DNA of 64,000 nucleotides, taken from positions 45,736-109,735 of the forward strand of contig NZ_LWQS01000033.1 in assembly GCF_001650695.1 (NCBI RefSeq), given 5' to 3'. Positions 1 through 9,953 of this stretch are shown here, piece after piece. Position 1 is the first letter of the stretch; each line of letters opens with the position of its first letter. This DNA comes from Chloroflexus islandicus. Lineage in GTDB: Bacteria; Chloroflexota; Chloroflexia; Chloroflexales; Chloroflexaceae. The notes beneath the pieces were generated by a model. That model ran no database searches, was not told where the DNA came from, and saw nothing but the letters and a program-made list of their open reading frames with translations. A program made the translations under genes and the position numbers.

Positions 1-515
1 CGGCTGAGCGTGTTGTAGTGATAGGCAATGCGATTAAACCACGCTCCATACCAATTGCCGTTCAAGCCTAACCGGTTCAGCAGCCACGTACCGAGCAACT
101 CGCGAGGAAAGCGATCACCCACGACCGAGGCCACAAATAGCCCTCCCGGTTGCACCACCCGCGCTATTTCGCGCAATGTCTGATCGAGAGGCACAACGTG
201 CTCAAGCACGCAGTTTGAAATCGCAGACGCAAAAGTTGCATCGCCAAATGGCAATGCTGCGCCGTCAGCAACACACAAACCGGCATAGACCTGACGTTGC
301 GCCGCTTCACGGGTATCGCTCACGCGCGGATCAATCCCTACAATTTGCTTGCCGGGTAAGGCAATTTGGACAAAGGTACCGTCACCTGAACCAATGTCGA
401 TAATCGGTTCGGGCAGATCAGGCGCTAGCTCAGCAAAGAGGCGCGCTTCAACCGAACGAATCATCGCTCGATGAATGGGGAGCGTCATCAAATGTGGCCG
501 TAAGTAATCAGGCAT
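1..515 (-). CDS. Class I SAM-dependent methyltransferase (3' end outside window)
   Basis: This reading frame starts with ATG at 515 on the minus strand and runs off the left edge, so only the N-terminal part of about 171 residues is visible. Residues about 37-48 read IIDIGSGDGTFVQ, the glycine-rich SAM-binding motif I of the Methyltransf_11 family. An acidic/hydrophobic stretch (VCVADGAALPFGDATF type) and SNCVLEHV follow, then ARVVQPGGLF, the usual post-motif segment. The substrate cannot be told. The next gene on the same strand upstream is a GT4 glycosyltransferase, and an FkbM methyltransferase lies 2 kb away, so a role in cell-surface glycan or lipid modification is plausible but only inferred. 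The family assignment is secure; the function is not. Confidence 0.8.
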   Translation of the reverse strand, partial: MPDYLRPHLMTLPIHRAMIRSVEARLFAELAPDLPEPIIDIGSGDGTFVQIALPGKQIVGIDPRVSDTREAAQRQVYAGLCVADGAALPFGDATFASAISNCVLEHVVPLDQTLREIARVVQPGGLFVASVVGDRFPRELLGTWLLNRLGLNGNWYGAWFNRIAYHYNTLS

Positions 516-581
516 AACTGTATCGTCATCAACCTCATCGTGCTATGATCTCGCTGCACGTATGTATTGTACCGCGTTCAT

Positions 582-1730
582 TCAACCGGCGACTCCCAAT
601 TCACGGAACAAACGCTCATACTCATCAATGGTACGTTCAGTGCTAAACAACGCCGTGATCGCTTCCCGCGGGCGCACGTACCGTTCGCGCTGGGCAATAA
701 TCTCAAGGATTGCTTCAGCCAAGGCCGCTGAATCACCGATTGGCACCACTTTTCCCATACCGGTCATAAGCGGCGGTTGGCGCACCCCCGGCAAATTGCT
801 GGCCACCGTTGGCGTGCCACACAACATCGCTTCAACCTGCACCAGTCCGAATGTCTCGGTCGAATTGAGCGACGGCACCACCAAGACATCAAGGTTCGGG
901 AAGAAGGCAGCCATCTCGCGCGGGTTCAACGTGCCAAGAAACGTCCAATGATCACGAAATCGCTCGAACAGGGGTGCTAATCGGCGCGCATACGCTTCTT
1001 CACCCAAGACCTGCTCGTGCTGGCCGGCAAAGAGCACCTGTGCGGTTGGGTGAACGGCAAGGATGCGGGGTAATGCGTCCAGCAACACTTCTACCCCTTT
1101 CTCAGCCGCCAATCGGGCCGCCATCCCAATCACCGGCCGTTGCACATTCCAGCGCCGCCGGAAGGCAGTAATCTCTGCTTCAGGCACCTCAGCCACCTCG
1201 ACTGGCGGCGGAATGATCGTCACCTTATTTCGCCAACGCCGGAGATAGGGCGAGTGATCGGCAAAATCCTGCGTGTAAGCGACAATCCGCGTCGCTAAAG
1301 CTGCCGCAGCTTGATTTGCCGCGTGAACGACGTAATTCGCCACTTGGTTCAGCATCCCCGGCGGCAGCTTCAGATCGCTATGGTAGGTCAACACGACCGG
1401 TTGTTTGAGCACCTTGCCGCGCAGCGCTAGCCCCGGGGCATCAAATTGCGGCAAATGCAGACTCATTACGTCGTGCTCGAGCGCAAGGCGGGTGGCTAGC
1501 CAACCAAAGGTCGGCATAATCACCCCTTTGCTGATGCGGGCCAGTACCGGCGCTCGCACGACGCGCACCCCATCGATCACCTCATGCTTGGGCAAACTCG
1601 GATCGTACTGCGAGGTCAATACGGTCACGTGATGGCCACGCCGGGCCAAGCCGCGCGCCAATCGTTCAACATAGATGGTAAGGCCGCTGGTGTAGGGACG
1701 ATAGTAGGTCAGTGCGCAGAGAATTCGCAT
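582..1730 (-). CDS. GT4-family glycosyltransferase
   Basis: A 382-residue retaining glycosyltransferase of the GT4/GT-B type, the usual length for the family. The N-terminal Rossmann half begins MRILCALTYYRPYTSG, where the glycine after the PxxGG-like turn is expected. The C-terminal half has the nucleotide-sugar site with the EX7E motif in TETFGLVQVEAM, followed by GTPTVASNLPGVRQ. The protein should transfer a sugar from an NDP-sugar to a lipid or glycan acceptor at the cytoplasmic membrane; donor and acceptor cannot be read from sequence. The gene is followed on the same strand by the truncated SAM methyltransferase after a 66-bp gap, so the two may be co-transcribed. The tRNA-Cys terminator lies just upstream, so the gene probably has its own promoter, which I could not place. 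Confidence 0.88.
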   Translation of the reverse strand: MRILCALTYYRPYTSGLTIYVERLARGLARRGHHVTVLTSQYDPSLPKHEVIDGVRVVRAPVLARISKGVIMPTFGWLATRLALEHDVMSLHLPQFDAPGLALRGKVLKQPVVLTYHSDLKLPPGMLNQVANYVVHAANQAAAALATRIVAYTQDFADHSPYLRRWRNKVTIIPPPVEVAEVPEAEITAFRRRWNVQRPVIGMAARLAAEKGVEVLLDALPRILAVHPTAQVLFAGQHEQVLGEEAYARRLAPLFERFRDHWTFLGTLNPREMAAFFPNLDVLVVPSLNSTETFGLVQVEAMLCGTPTVASNLPGVRQPPLMTGMGKVVPIGDSAALAEAILEIIAQRERYVRPREAITALFSTERTIDEYERLFRELGVAG

Positions 1731-1740
1731 ATCGCTGACA

Positions 1741-1775
1741 TTGAAATAAAGAACGAGAGGCGTTCAACCTCTCGT
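1741..1775 (-). terminator. Intrinsic terminator of tRNA-Cys
   Basis: On the minus strand an 8-bp stem ACGAGAGG/CCTCTCGT (1768-1775 with 1753-1760) with a 7-nt loop is followed by the T-rich tail TCTTTATTTC. It lies 16 bases past the 3' end of the tRNA and just before the glycosyltransferase start. Confidence 0.6.
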
Positions 1776-1791
1776 CATTAGGTACCTCTGG

Positions 1792-1863
1792 AGGCGACGG
1801 CGGGAATCGAACCCGCGAATGGCGGTTTTGCAGACCGCTGCATTACCACTTTGCTACGTCGCC
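1792..1863 (-). tRNA. trnC: tRNA-Cys (GCA)
   Basis: The minus strand folds into a full cloverleaf. The acceptor stem GGCGACG pairs with CGTCGCC, the anticodon loop CTGCAAA carries GCA, and the T arm reads GCGGGTTCGATTCCCGC. The discriminator base is U, as expected for tRNA-Cys. No CCA is encoded. It lies alone between its own promoter and terminator. Confidence 0.96.
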
Positions 1864-1873
1864 ATCGCCCTTT

Positions 1874-1902
1874 ATTCTAGCACACCCTAGCCTATGACGC
1901 AA
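1874..1902 (-). promoter_or_regulatory. Promoter of tRNA-Cys
   Basis: On the minus strand, -35 TTGCGT (1897-1902) and -10 TAGAAT (1874-1879) are separated by 17 bases. The -10 ends 11 bases before the mature tRNA 5' end. Both boxes fit a housekeeping sigma factor. Confidence 0.65.
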
Positions 1903-1937
1903 ATCGGTGGGGATAGTGGTCACTTGCGCCACCAGTA

Positions 1938-2003
1938 CTATTCATTCAGCACCTCCTGCGTAAGAATAGCCTTTTGTGGATCAAAGCGCACCGTAACAGA
2001 CAT
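1938..2003 (-). other. Short 21-codon reading frame, probable gene remnant
   Basis: ATG at 2003 opens a 21-codon frame (MSVTVRFDPQKAILTQEVLN, then E and stop). The codon choice looks coding, and it is followed upstream by very AT-rich DNA (2010-2130). It may be the start of a decayed protein or a small antitoxin-like peptide. I do not recognise it. Confidence 0.2.
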
Positions 2004-2131
2004 GAGATCTCTTTTATAAGAAGAATATTATCTATTATTATTATATATTACTTAACAAGACTAATTTAATTATGTTAAATAAAACTCTTTATTAAACACA
2101 CTATTATTCTTGTTATTTATTATCATTCTAG

Positions 2132-2362
2132 CGGAGTTTTTGCAATACAAAACCATCAGTATTCACTGAGGCAACTATTACTACTGCCAGCGCATGCCGG
2201 CCCGGTGAAGGATGGACTGGGCAAAATGGCGCACAACGACCCGAGATAGCTGCCACCGTTCAGCAAGCGCTGCATCAGGCTGGGATCGCGGCCACCGTTC
2301 AGGCATACAGTTTTGGCGAGGAAGATCCGTGCAGCAGGTTTAGACTCAATGATTTGATCTGA
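2132..2362 (+). pseudogene. Decayed coding remnant A
   Basis: An open frame between stops, without a convincing start codon, shows coding-like codon use from 2168 to about 2340 (residues such as RPGEGWTGQNGAQRPEIAAT and AYSFGEEDP), then ends at TGA 2360-2362. It looks like an internal piece of a secreted or conserved protein whose ends are lost. It sits with remnant B and a short minus-strand frame in an 780-bp zone that holds no intact gene and is very AT-rich from 2010 to 2130. No family is recognised. Confidence 0.3.
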
Positions 2363-2388
2363 ATATGAATATTATGGATCTACAATAG

Positions 2389-2619
2389 CCTCATTTCGGA
2401 TTTTTCGAGGCTACTCTTGTTGGGCCGAACGCTTTCTGGTACAATTCACCACCGGTTGCAATGCCGCATACGTGTTGTGATCATCTAGCATACTTGCGCT
2501 ATTCGTTTAGCCACTTACCGTCCAATCCTGCTTACGGCACGGATCATGTTGCAAATGCTTATTGGAAGAACATTATCGATCCTGCGCTTGCCCTCAATTC
2601 GGCTACTGCCTGCCGGTAG
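2389..2619 (+). pseudogene. Decayed coding remnant B
   Basis: An open frame from 2389, just after a stop, to TAG 2617-2619 encodes HFGFFEATLVGPNAFWYNS followed by a Cys/His-containing tail (PHTCCDHLAYLRYSF). The only ATG is at 2461, giving 52 residues. There is no ribosome-binding site and no plausible N-terminus. I read it as the C-terminal scrap of a lost gene; it could be a small real gene. Not recognised. Confidence 0.25.
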
Positions 2620-2644
2620 CGAGCTGAGATAGTTAGGTTGCTGC

Positions 2645-3433
2645 ATGCTTCGTCGTATCTCGTATTATCTCCCTTCACTGCTAACGCTCTGGCGACAGAT
2701 TGAGAATTGGTATCTGTTACCACTGCTTGCGTTGCGCAAGCATCGCCTACGGATTCGGTTACGCACCGGCTACACCTTTTGGGTGCGCAGTTTGATGGAT
2801 GTGTGGATCGTTAAGGAAACTGTGCTTGATCGCGATTATGAGACTTATGGGAGACCGATACAAGATGGTTGGACGGTGATTGATATCGGCGCAGGCATTG
2901 GTGAGTTCTCCATTGTGACCGCCAAGGAGCACCCAAACTGTCATGTATACGCCATCGAGCCGTTTCCAGAATCGTTTGCTCTCTTGCAAGAAAATCTGCG
3001 CTTAAATGCAATTGGTAATGTTACTGCGCTCCAAACCGCTATCGGCGTCCAATCAGGCCAGATGTTGCTAGCAACGATCGGTGAGGCGGTGCAACACTCG
3101 GCAACTAAGCAGGCAACTGTTATTGGATCGAATACATTAGCCGTACCAGCGCTTTCGCTAGAGGATATTTTTCAGAGGTACGGCATCGAACGGTGCAACT
3201 TTCTGAAGATGGATTGTGAAGGTTGTGAGTTTGAGGTGCTGCTGAACGCAAATCCTGTCACATTAGCTCAGATCGATCATCTTTGTCTTGAGTATCATAA
3301 TGGCTGCACCGCCTATGCCCATACCGGCTTAGTGCAGCATTTACAGCGCCACGGCTTCGCGGTAAAACTGGCGGCGAACCCCGTCCATGATGATTTAGGG
3401 TTCCTCTATGCGTACCGTCCGGCAGCTTGCTAG
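2645..3433 (+). CDS. FkbM-family SAM methyltransferase
   Basis: A 262-residue methyltransferase. Residues 78-88 read VIDIGAGIGEF, the SAM-binding motif I. The segment EPFPESFALLQENLRLN follows, as in FkbM enzymes, which use the acidic residue after strand 2 to hold the adenosine. NFLKMDCEGCEFEVL near residue 190 is the FkbM signature KxDxEGxE. Members O-methylate sugars of polyketides or of surface glycans. An N-terminal 50-residue basic/aromatic stretch precedes the core. The gene stands alone downstream of the remnant zone, with no clear Shine-Dalgarno, and nothing downstream on its strand. The glycosyltransferase and methyltransferase further left suggest a surface-polysaccharide role, by inference only. 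Confidence 0.82.
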   Translation: MLRRISYYLPSLLTLWRQIENWYLLPLLALRKHRLRIRLRTGYTFWVRSLMDVWIVKETVLDRDYETYGRPIQDGWTVIDIGAGIGEFSIVTAKEHPNCHVYAIEPFPESFALLQENLRLNAIGNVTALQTAIGVQSGQMLLATIGEAVQHSATKQATVIGSNTLAVPALSLEDIFQRYGIERCNFLKMDCEGCEFEVLLNANPVTLAQIDHLCLEYHNGCTAYAHTGLVQHLQRHGFAVKLAANPVHDDLGFLYAYRPAAC

Positions 3434-3509
3434 GCGCGCTGTTTCCAAACCGGATTGGCGACCCTATGGGTTGGGCATGGTATGAGATGCGCCGCACTGC
3501 CGCGCAGTG

Positions 3510-3998
3510 CTAGAGCGACGACGATACCGGCGCAGCAATTGCTCCTATTATGGCCCCTACCACCCGCACCAAATCAGATGGCGCGATACCGATCATTACC
3601 CCGCGTTGGCCGGCATTGACATAGATGATCGGATGCATCAGCGCCGATTCATCAAGATATGACGGCCACCGCTTCGCCGTCAGCGCCAGCGCGCCGATGC
3701 CGCCGACCCGCAACCCGGTCAGGCGTTCGGCTTCGGCATGCGGCGCCATATCAAACCGCTTGACGCCGGCCACCACTGCAAGGCGTTTGAGATCAAGCTG
3801 GCAATCAGCCGGCACCATCGCCAAGGCTGGCCGCGCACCGGCGCCAAGCACGACTAGCGTCTTGAAGACCTGCGCCGCTGGGACGCCAATCGCCGCCGCG
3901 ACCGCTACTGCATCCGGCGCTGCTGGATCGTTCTCGTGGACGGTATACGTGATGCGCTGGCGATCGAGCAGGCGCATCGAGTTCAGTTTATCTGCCAT
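3510..3998 (-). CDS. ybaK: YbaK/EbsC-type aminoacyl-tRNA deacylase
   Basis: A 162-residue single-domain protein of the YbaK/ProX editing family, which hydrolyses mischarged tRNA, typically Cys-tRNA(Pro), in the cytoplasm. Visible family features are the N-terminal strand around TYTVHEND, VFKTLVV (the conserved lysine segment), LDLKRLA, and the GGIGALAL loop matching the family's GGxSPxG substrate loop. The loop here lacks the usual Ser-Pro, which could alter specificity. It lies 12 bp downstream of the histidine kinase on the same strand and is likely translated from the same mRNA. ProRS is not in the window, so the exact editing target is inferred. Confidence 0.85.
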   Translation of the reverse strand: MADKLNSMRLLDRQRITYTVHENDPAAPDAVAVAAAIGVPAAQVFKTLVVLGAGARPALAMVPADCQLDLKRLAVVAGVKRFDMAPHAEAERLTGLRVGGIGALALTAKRWPSYLDESALMHPIIYVNAGQRGVMIGIAPSDLVRVVGAIIGAIAAPVSSSL

Positions 3999-4010
3999 AG
4001 CGATGTTCGA

Positions 4011-5054
4011 TCACTGTTCATTAACCGCTATCGCTAACGGTGCGCGCGCAGCGACTAGCGGGATGGTCACCAAAAACGTTGCCCCTTTACCGGGTTGGCT
4101 CGTTGCCGCAATCGTACCACCCATCACCATACATAACCGCTGGGCAATCGCTAAGCTAATCCCAGCGCCGCTATGGCGTTGGGTTAACGCTTCATCAAAG
4201 CGGACGAACGGTTCAAACAGGACATCGAGCTGCTCACGGCTCATCCCAATGCCGGTATCGCTCACACTGAGGCTCAACACGGCCGGCCCTTCCCCGGCAT
4301 CACGGATCGCCACCGCCAACCTAATCTCGCCTTGGCGGGTAAACTTCACCGCATTTTGCAAGAGGTGCAACAAAATCTGGCGCACCTTCGCCCGATCGAC
4401 TTCGATGATCGTCGCCGGATCAACCGCCAGATCGATCGATAGCCGGTTGCTGTGCATATTTGCTAACGGTGCAATCGCCGTCTGCACTTCGTCGATCAGC
4501 AGCCCCAACGGCCAGCGTTCCCGGCTCACCACCACCTCGCCAGCCTCCAGCCGGGCTAGATCGAGCACATCGTTAATCAGGCTCAGCAACTGTCCGGCTG
4601 CTTCTCTGATACGCTGGAGACGAGTAATAGCCTGCTCCGGACTCAGCGCACCTTCCTGTGCGTCTTCGTGCAATAGTTCGCTGTAGCCGATAATCGTATT
4701 GAGCGGTGTGCGCAACTCGTGGCTCATATTCGCCAAGAATGCACTTTTGGCCCGCATCGCCACCGTCGCCGCAGCGCGCGCTTCAATCAATTCACGCTCA
4801 AGGTCGACAAGATGGCGTTGCAGTTCTTCCCGCTGTGCGCGCTCATGCCAGCTATACCATGCGAGCGCTACGCTTATCCCGCCCAACCCAGCCAACGCCG
4901 CCAACCACCAGCCGCTGCCAAATGCCAAGGCGATCGCCGCTGAGGCAAACACTACGCCTAATAACAACAAAGCGACTCGATGCCAAGGTGCCAATGGCAA
5001 CCATAACCATTGCTTGAGCCACAATACGGCGTGCTTCAATGAACCCTCACCCAC
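4011..5054 (-). CDS. Membrane sensor histidine kinase without obvious sensor domain
   Basis: A 347-residue kinase. Two short membrane segments lie at about residues 27-48 and 50-67, separated by only a few residues, so there is no extracytoplasmic sensor. A coiled linker follows (about 70-105). The HisKA domain has phospho-acceptor His112 in [12 protein letters not shown], and the HATPase domain has the N-box LLQNAVKFT, the G1 box DTGIGMS and the G2 segment HSGAGISLAIAQ. It should autophosphorylate and pass phosphate to an unknown response regulator; none is adjacent. It shares a 12-bp gap with the downstream YbaK gene. The signal may come from the membrane or a partner. Confidence 0.88.
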   Translation of the reverse strand: MGEGSLKHAVLWLKQWLWLPLAPWHRVALLLLGVVFASAAIALAFGSGWWLAALAGLGGISVALAWYSWHERAQREELQRHLVDLERELIEARAAATVAMRAKSAFLANMSHELRTPLNTIIGYSELLHEDAQEGALSPEQAITRLQRIREAAGQLLSLINDVLDLARLEAGEVVVSRERWPLGLLIDEVQTAIAPLANMHSNRLSIDLAVDPATIIEVDRAKVRQILLHLLQNAVKFTRQGEIRLAVAIRDAGEGPAVLSLSVSDTGIGMSREQLDVLFEPFVRFDEALTQRHSGAGISLAIAQRLCMVMGGTIAATSQPGKGATFLVTIPLVAARAPLAIAVNEQ

Positions 5055-5195
5055 TGGTGCAAAAAGGCATCTATATATAGAGCACTGCTATCTTACCGCA
5101 AACCAGTGTCGAGGTAAACAGTTTCGTGCAACCGGCGCATTGGCTGTGCTGCCCTTACTGAATGCTTCAAGACGGGCTTGTTATGTGTTCCTCCT

Positions 5196-6332
5196 CTATT
5201 CAGCCGCCAACCGATCAAGGAAATCGCGGATCAATACGCTCTGCATGTCAAGGTCAGTCAGAAAGGCGTCGTGACCGGCATCGGTCGTAATCAGGTGGGT
5301 GGTAAACGAACGGCCCGCCGCGTGGGCCGCCGCCGCCATCTGATAGGTCTCGCTCGGCGGGTAGAGCCAGTCGCTGCTGTAGGCCAAGCCGAGAAACCGC
5401 GCCCGCGCTTGATCAAAGGCTGCTTCCAGCGAACCGTAACGCGCCGCCAGATCCCAGCTATCCATCGCCCGGGTGATGACAAGGTACGAATTGGCATCAA
5501 ACCGGTCATTGAAGCGGGCCGCTTGGTGTTCAAGGTAGTGTTCAATCGCAAACCGCGGCCCCAAATCGAGCGTACCGGGATCGCCGCGCCGGCCAAACCG
5601 CTGCTCTAGCTTCTCTTCGCACAGATAGGTGATGTGGCCGAGCATGCGCGCCACTGCCAACCCGTCGCGCGGTGGTTCGCCATCGTAGTAGTCGCCGCCT
5701 TGCCAGCGTGGATCGGCCATAATCGCGCGCCGGCCAATGTAGTTCCACGCCACCGTTTGCGGGCTTGAGCGGGCGCTGGTGGCGAGCAAGATCGCGCCGC
5801 GCACCCGCTGCGGCTGCTCAACCGCCCATGCTAAGGCCTGAAACCCGCCCATCGAGCCGCCGGCCACTGCGAGCAAGGTTTCGATCCCCAACGCATCGAT
5901 CAAGCGTTGTTGGGCACGCACCATATCTTCGATCGTGATGATCGGAAAACGCGATCCATACGGCTTGCCATCCACCGGATGCGGGCTCGAGGGGCCGGTC
6001 GAGCCGCGACAGCCGCCGATCACGTTCGAGCAGATCACAAAGTAGCGGTTGGTATCAAACGCGCGCCCCGGCCCGATCATGCCATCCCACCAACCCGGTT
6101 TGCGGTCGGTGGGACTGTGATAGCCAGCCGCGTGCGCATCGCCCGAAAGGGCGTGCAAGATCAGGATCGCATTCGAGCGATCGGGCGCCAATTCGCCATA
6201 CGTTTCGTAAGCCAGCGTCAACGGGCCGAGCGTCGCACCGCTCGCCAACGTCAGCGGTGTGGTCCAATGCATCCGCTGGGTGCGCACATAGCCAACCCCC
6301 TCTGGGGTTGGCGCATGAACAAATGCTTCCAT
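5196..6332 (-). CDS. metX: Homoserine O-acetyltransferase
   Basis: A 378-residue alpha/beta-hydrolase-fold acyltransferase that makes O-acetylhomoserine, the activated precursor for methionine. The nucleophile Ser160 sits in [12 protein letters not shown], with Asp321 (SSDWLYPP) and His354 (DAGHDAFL) as the rest of the triad. Family motifs [13 protein letters not shown] (oxyanion region) and [15 protein letters not shown] are intact. Members of this family can use succinyl-CoA instead; the sequence alone does not settle the acyl donor. The gene follows metY on the same strand after 81 bp and so falls under the SAM-I riboswitch upstream of metY. Confidence 0.94.
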   Translation of the reverse strand: MEAFVHAPTPEGVGYVRTQRMHWTTPLTLASGATLGPLTLAYETYGELAPDRSNAILILHALSGDAHAAGYHSPTDRKPGWWDGMIGPGRAFDTNRYFVICSNVIGGCRGSTGPSSPHPVDGKPYGSRFPIITIEDMVRAQQRLIDALGIETLLAVAGGSMGGFQALAWAVEQPQRVRGAILLATSARSSPQTVAWNYIGRRAIMADPRWQGGDYYDGEPPRDGLAVARMLGHITYLCEEKLEQRFGRRGDPGTLDLGPRFAIEHYLEHQAARFNDRFDANSYLVITRAMDSWDLAARYGSLEAAFDQARARFLGLAYSSDWLYPPSETYQMAAAAHAAGRSFTTHLITTDAGHDAFLTDLDMQSVLIRDFLDRLAAE

Positions 6333-6413
6333 CTACATCTTCTCCTGACTGCAAGGAAGCCGGGCAGCGGGCAAGAGCGGCGACGCCATTGTCGCCGCCC
6401 CACCCGCTGAGTA

Positions 6414-8168
<1,755 letters not shown>

Positions 8169-8290
8169 CTACCAGTGTGGAGCATGCTCTCCCGGTTCTG
8201 CGGGGAGAGTATGGGACACACAAGGTATACTCGTCTTCCTACAGAGGTTGCCCGGCTCAATACCTCCGAACCGGGCAGCAAGGAGTCAGT

Positions 8291-9049
8291 GTGAAGATCG
8301 CCGGCAATTACACCTTTGCGGCTAGCCGTGATGAGGTGTGGGCTGCGTTGAATGATCCGGAAGTCTTAGCCCGCACCATTCCCGGTTGCCAGCGTCTTGA
8401 GCAAGTTGGCGAAAACGAATACGAGAGCACGCTGAAAATTGGCCTCCAAGCGGTGCGTGGCGTGTATAGCGGACGGGTGAAGATCGACAATATTCAGGCG
8501 CCTGAGTCGTATGAGATTCACGTCGATGGCAAGGGGAGCAATGGCTTTCTGAAGGGTTCGGGCAGCATTACCCTGCGCGAAGAAAACGGCCAGACGATCC
8601 TCGATTACGGGGGCGAGGCGCATGTAGGCGGTACTATTGCCAGTGTTGGCCAGCGCCTGCTCGATGGCGCCGCCAAAACACTGATTGCGCAGAGTCTGAA
8701 GGCGCTCGCGGCCCAGATCGAAGCGCGGCGCGCCGGCAGTGTCGAAGCTACGCCTGCCCCAGCCGCCGCACCCGAACCGGTCGCCGTGCCCTCGCCTGCC
8801 CCAGCCGCCGCACCTGCACCCGAACCGGTCGCCGCGCCCTCGCCTGCCCCAGCCGCCGCACCTGCACCCGAACCGGCTGAGGCGCCCGCTTTCCGGCGTA
8901 CCATCCACGTGCCTGCTGGTGAAGGACTGAGCGAGGTTGATGTCGCCCTCGGCGTGGTCGAGGATTTTCTGAAGGAGCGTCCATGGGTGCCGTGGGTGAT
9001 TGTCGCTTTCTTGCTCGGCTATTTGCTCGGCCAGCGCCGGTCTGGCTAG
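8291..9049 (+). CDS. coxG: CoxG-like protein with Pro/Ala-rich linker and C-terminal membrane anchor
   Basis: Residues 1-150 form a SRPBCC/CoxG domain (KIAGNYTFAASRDEVWAALN, then LARTIPGCQRLE and GKGSNGFLKGSGSI). The CoxG family binds near CO dehydrogenase-type enzymes and is thought to help recruit the enzyme to the membrane. Residues 155-200 are three [13 protein letters not shown] Pro/Ala/Glu units, and residues about 230-250 form a hydrophobic helix (WVPWVIVAFLLGYLLG) ending in basic residues. This fits a tail-anchored membrane tether. GTG 8291 is chosen because AAGGAG lies six bases upstream and because this matches the family start; the upstream in-frame extension is rejected. It leads the coxG-S-L-M operon. 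Confidence 0.88.
   Translation: MKIAGNYTFAASRDEVWAALNDPEVLARTIPGCQRLEQVGENEYESTLKIGLQAVRGVYSGRVKIDNIQAPESYEIHVDGKGSNGFLKGSGSITLREENGQTILDYGGEAHVGGTIASVGQRLLDGAAKTLIAQSLKALAAQIEARRAGSVEATPAPAAAPEPVAVPSPAPAAAPAPEPVAAPSPAPAAAPAPEPAEAPAFRRTIHVPAGEGLSEVDVALGVVEDFLKERPWVPWVIVAFLLGYLLGQRRSG
8753..8890 (+). repeat. In-frame tandem repeats encoding the CoxG Pro/Ala linker
   Basis: Three tandem copies begin at 8753 (42 bp), 8795 (48 bp) and 8843 (48 bp). Each starts CCTGCCCCAGCCGCCGCA. The first lacks six bases, and the last diverges at its end. All lengths are multiples of three, so the reading frame is kept. Copy number could vary between strains. Confidence 0.9.
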
Positions 9050-9159
9050 AGGCCTGAACGCCGGCCTGCCCACTGTGCGCCGGGCAGAGAGCAGAGCCTG
9101 CGTTCCGCGGGAATAGACGAGGAGGGGGACAAAAGAGCAATGTACAACCCTAGAGGGAC

Positions 9160-9332
9160 GGACAGAACATTTGGCTGAGTGTAACCATTGATCGCTGTGC
9201 GCTGCCTGAAAGCTTGGTGGTACGCTTCCCTCTCCCGCGTTAGTGGGAGAGGGGCTGGGGTGAGGGCTGTCAGCCCGCGCAGCGGGCTTTGTACCCCTAG
9301 CCCAGATCAGATGTTCTGTCCGCCTCTAAACT
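9160..9332. repeat. Intergenic repeat block with 12-bp inverted ends
   Basis: The 377-bp gap between coxG and coxS holds perfect 12-bp inverted repeats CGGACAGAACAT (9160-9171) and ATGTTCTGTCCG (9311-9322). Between them lie the palindromic modules CCCTCTCCCGCG/GGGAGAGGG and CAGCCCGCGCAGCGGGCT. The same modules recur at 36.7-36.9 kb and 63.9 kb, so this is a member of a dispersed family. No gene or promoter is evident in the rest of the gap. Confidence 0.7.
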
Positions 9333-9426
9333 GCCAAACCGGGGTGTTTGGGAGGGTCTTAGCCGATTACCAGCGTTCCGTCCCGATTTGTATAGTTCGC
9401 TTCGCAGTCAACGAGGAGGTTGGAGA

Positions 9427-9909
9427 GTGACAACGATTACGGTCACGGTCAACGGCGTTCGCTACACCAGCGAGGTTGAGCCGCGCTTGCTGCTGGTTCA
9501 TTACCTGCGCGAGCATCTCAATCTGACTGGCACCCATATTGGGTGCGACACGAGCCAGTGCGGCGCCTGCGTCGTTCACATCAATGGGGTCAGTGTCAAG
9601 TCTTGCACCACGCTGGCCGTTCAATGTGATGGCGCCGAGATTACGACGATCGAAGGGCTGGCGCATAATGGCCAGCTCCATCCGCTGCAAGAAGGTTTCT
9701 GGGAGAAGCACGGTCTTCAGTGCGGCTTTTGCACCCCCGGCATGATCATGGCCGCCGCTGATCTGCTTAAGCGCAACCCTAATCCCACTGATGAAGAGAT
9801 CCGCCACGGCCTTGAAGGCAACCTCTGCCGCTGCACCGGCTACGAGAACATTGTCCGCGCAGTGCGCTACGCTGCCGAGAAGATGGCGGCGACGCAGGCT
9901 GCTGACTAA
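9427..9909 (+). CDS. coxS: CO dehydrogenase-type small subunit, [2Fe-2S] protein
   Basis: A 160-residue iron-sulfur subunit of the xanthine oxidase/CODH family. The plant-type cluster uses Cys40, Cys45, Cys48 and Cys60 ([12 protein letters not shown]). The second cluster uses Cys99, Cys102, Cys134 and Cys136 (LQCGFCTPG and [10 protein letters not shown]). It carries electrons from the molybdenum site of CoxL to the FAD of CoxM. GTG 9427 has a GAGGAGG site (9411-9417) and yields the family N-terminus [12 protein letters not shown]; an upstream ATG would add 13 poorly conserved residues. It is separated from coxG by the repeat block and from coxL by 44 bp. Confidence 0.95.
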   Translation: MTTITVTVNGVRYTSEVEPRLLLVHYLREHLNLTGTHIGCDTSQCGACVVHINGVSVKSCTTLAVQCDGAEITTIEGLAHNGQLHPLQEGFWEKHGLQCGFCTPGMIMAAADLLKRNPNPTDEEIRHGLEGNLCRCTGYENIVRAVRYAAEKMAATQAAD

Positions 9910-9953
9910 TTCGACCGGCAACTGTTCACAACGAACCTAGTGAGGAGTCGAGG

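Noticed and set aside
8177..8290. N-terminal extension of CoxG upstream of GTG 8291
   Set aside because: The added 38 codons are not CoxG-like and the RBS fits 8291.
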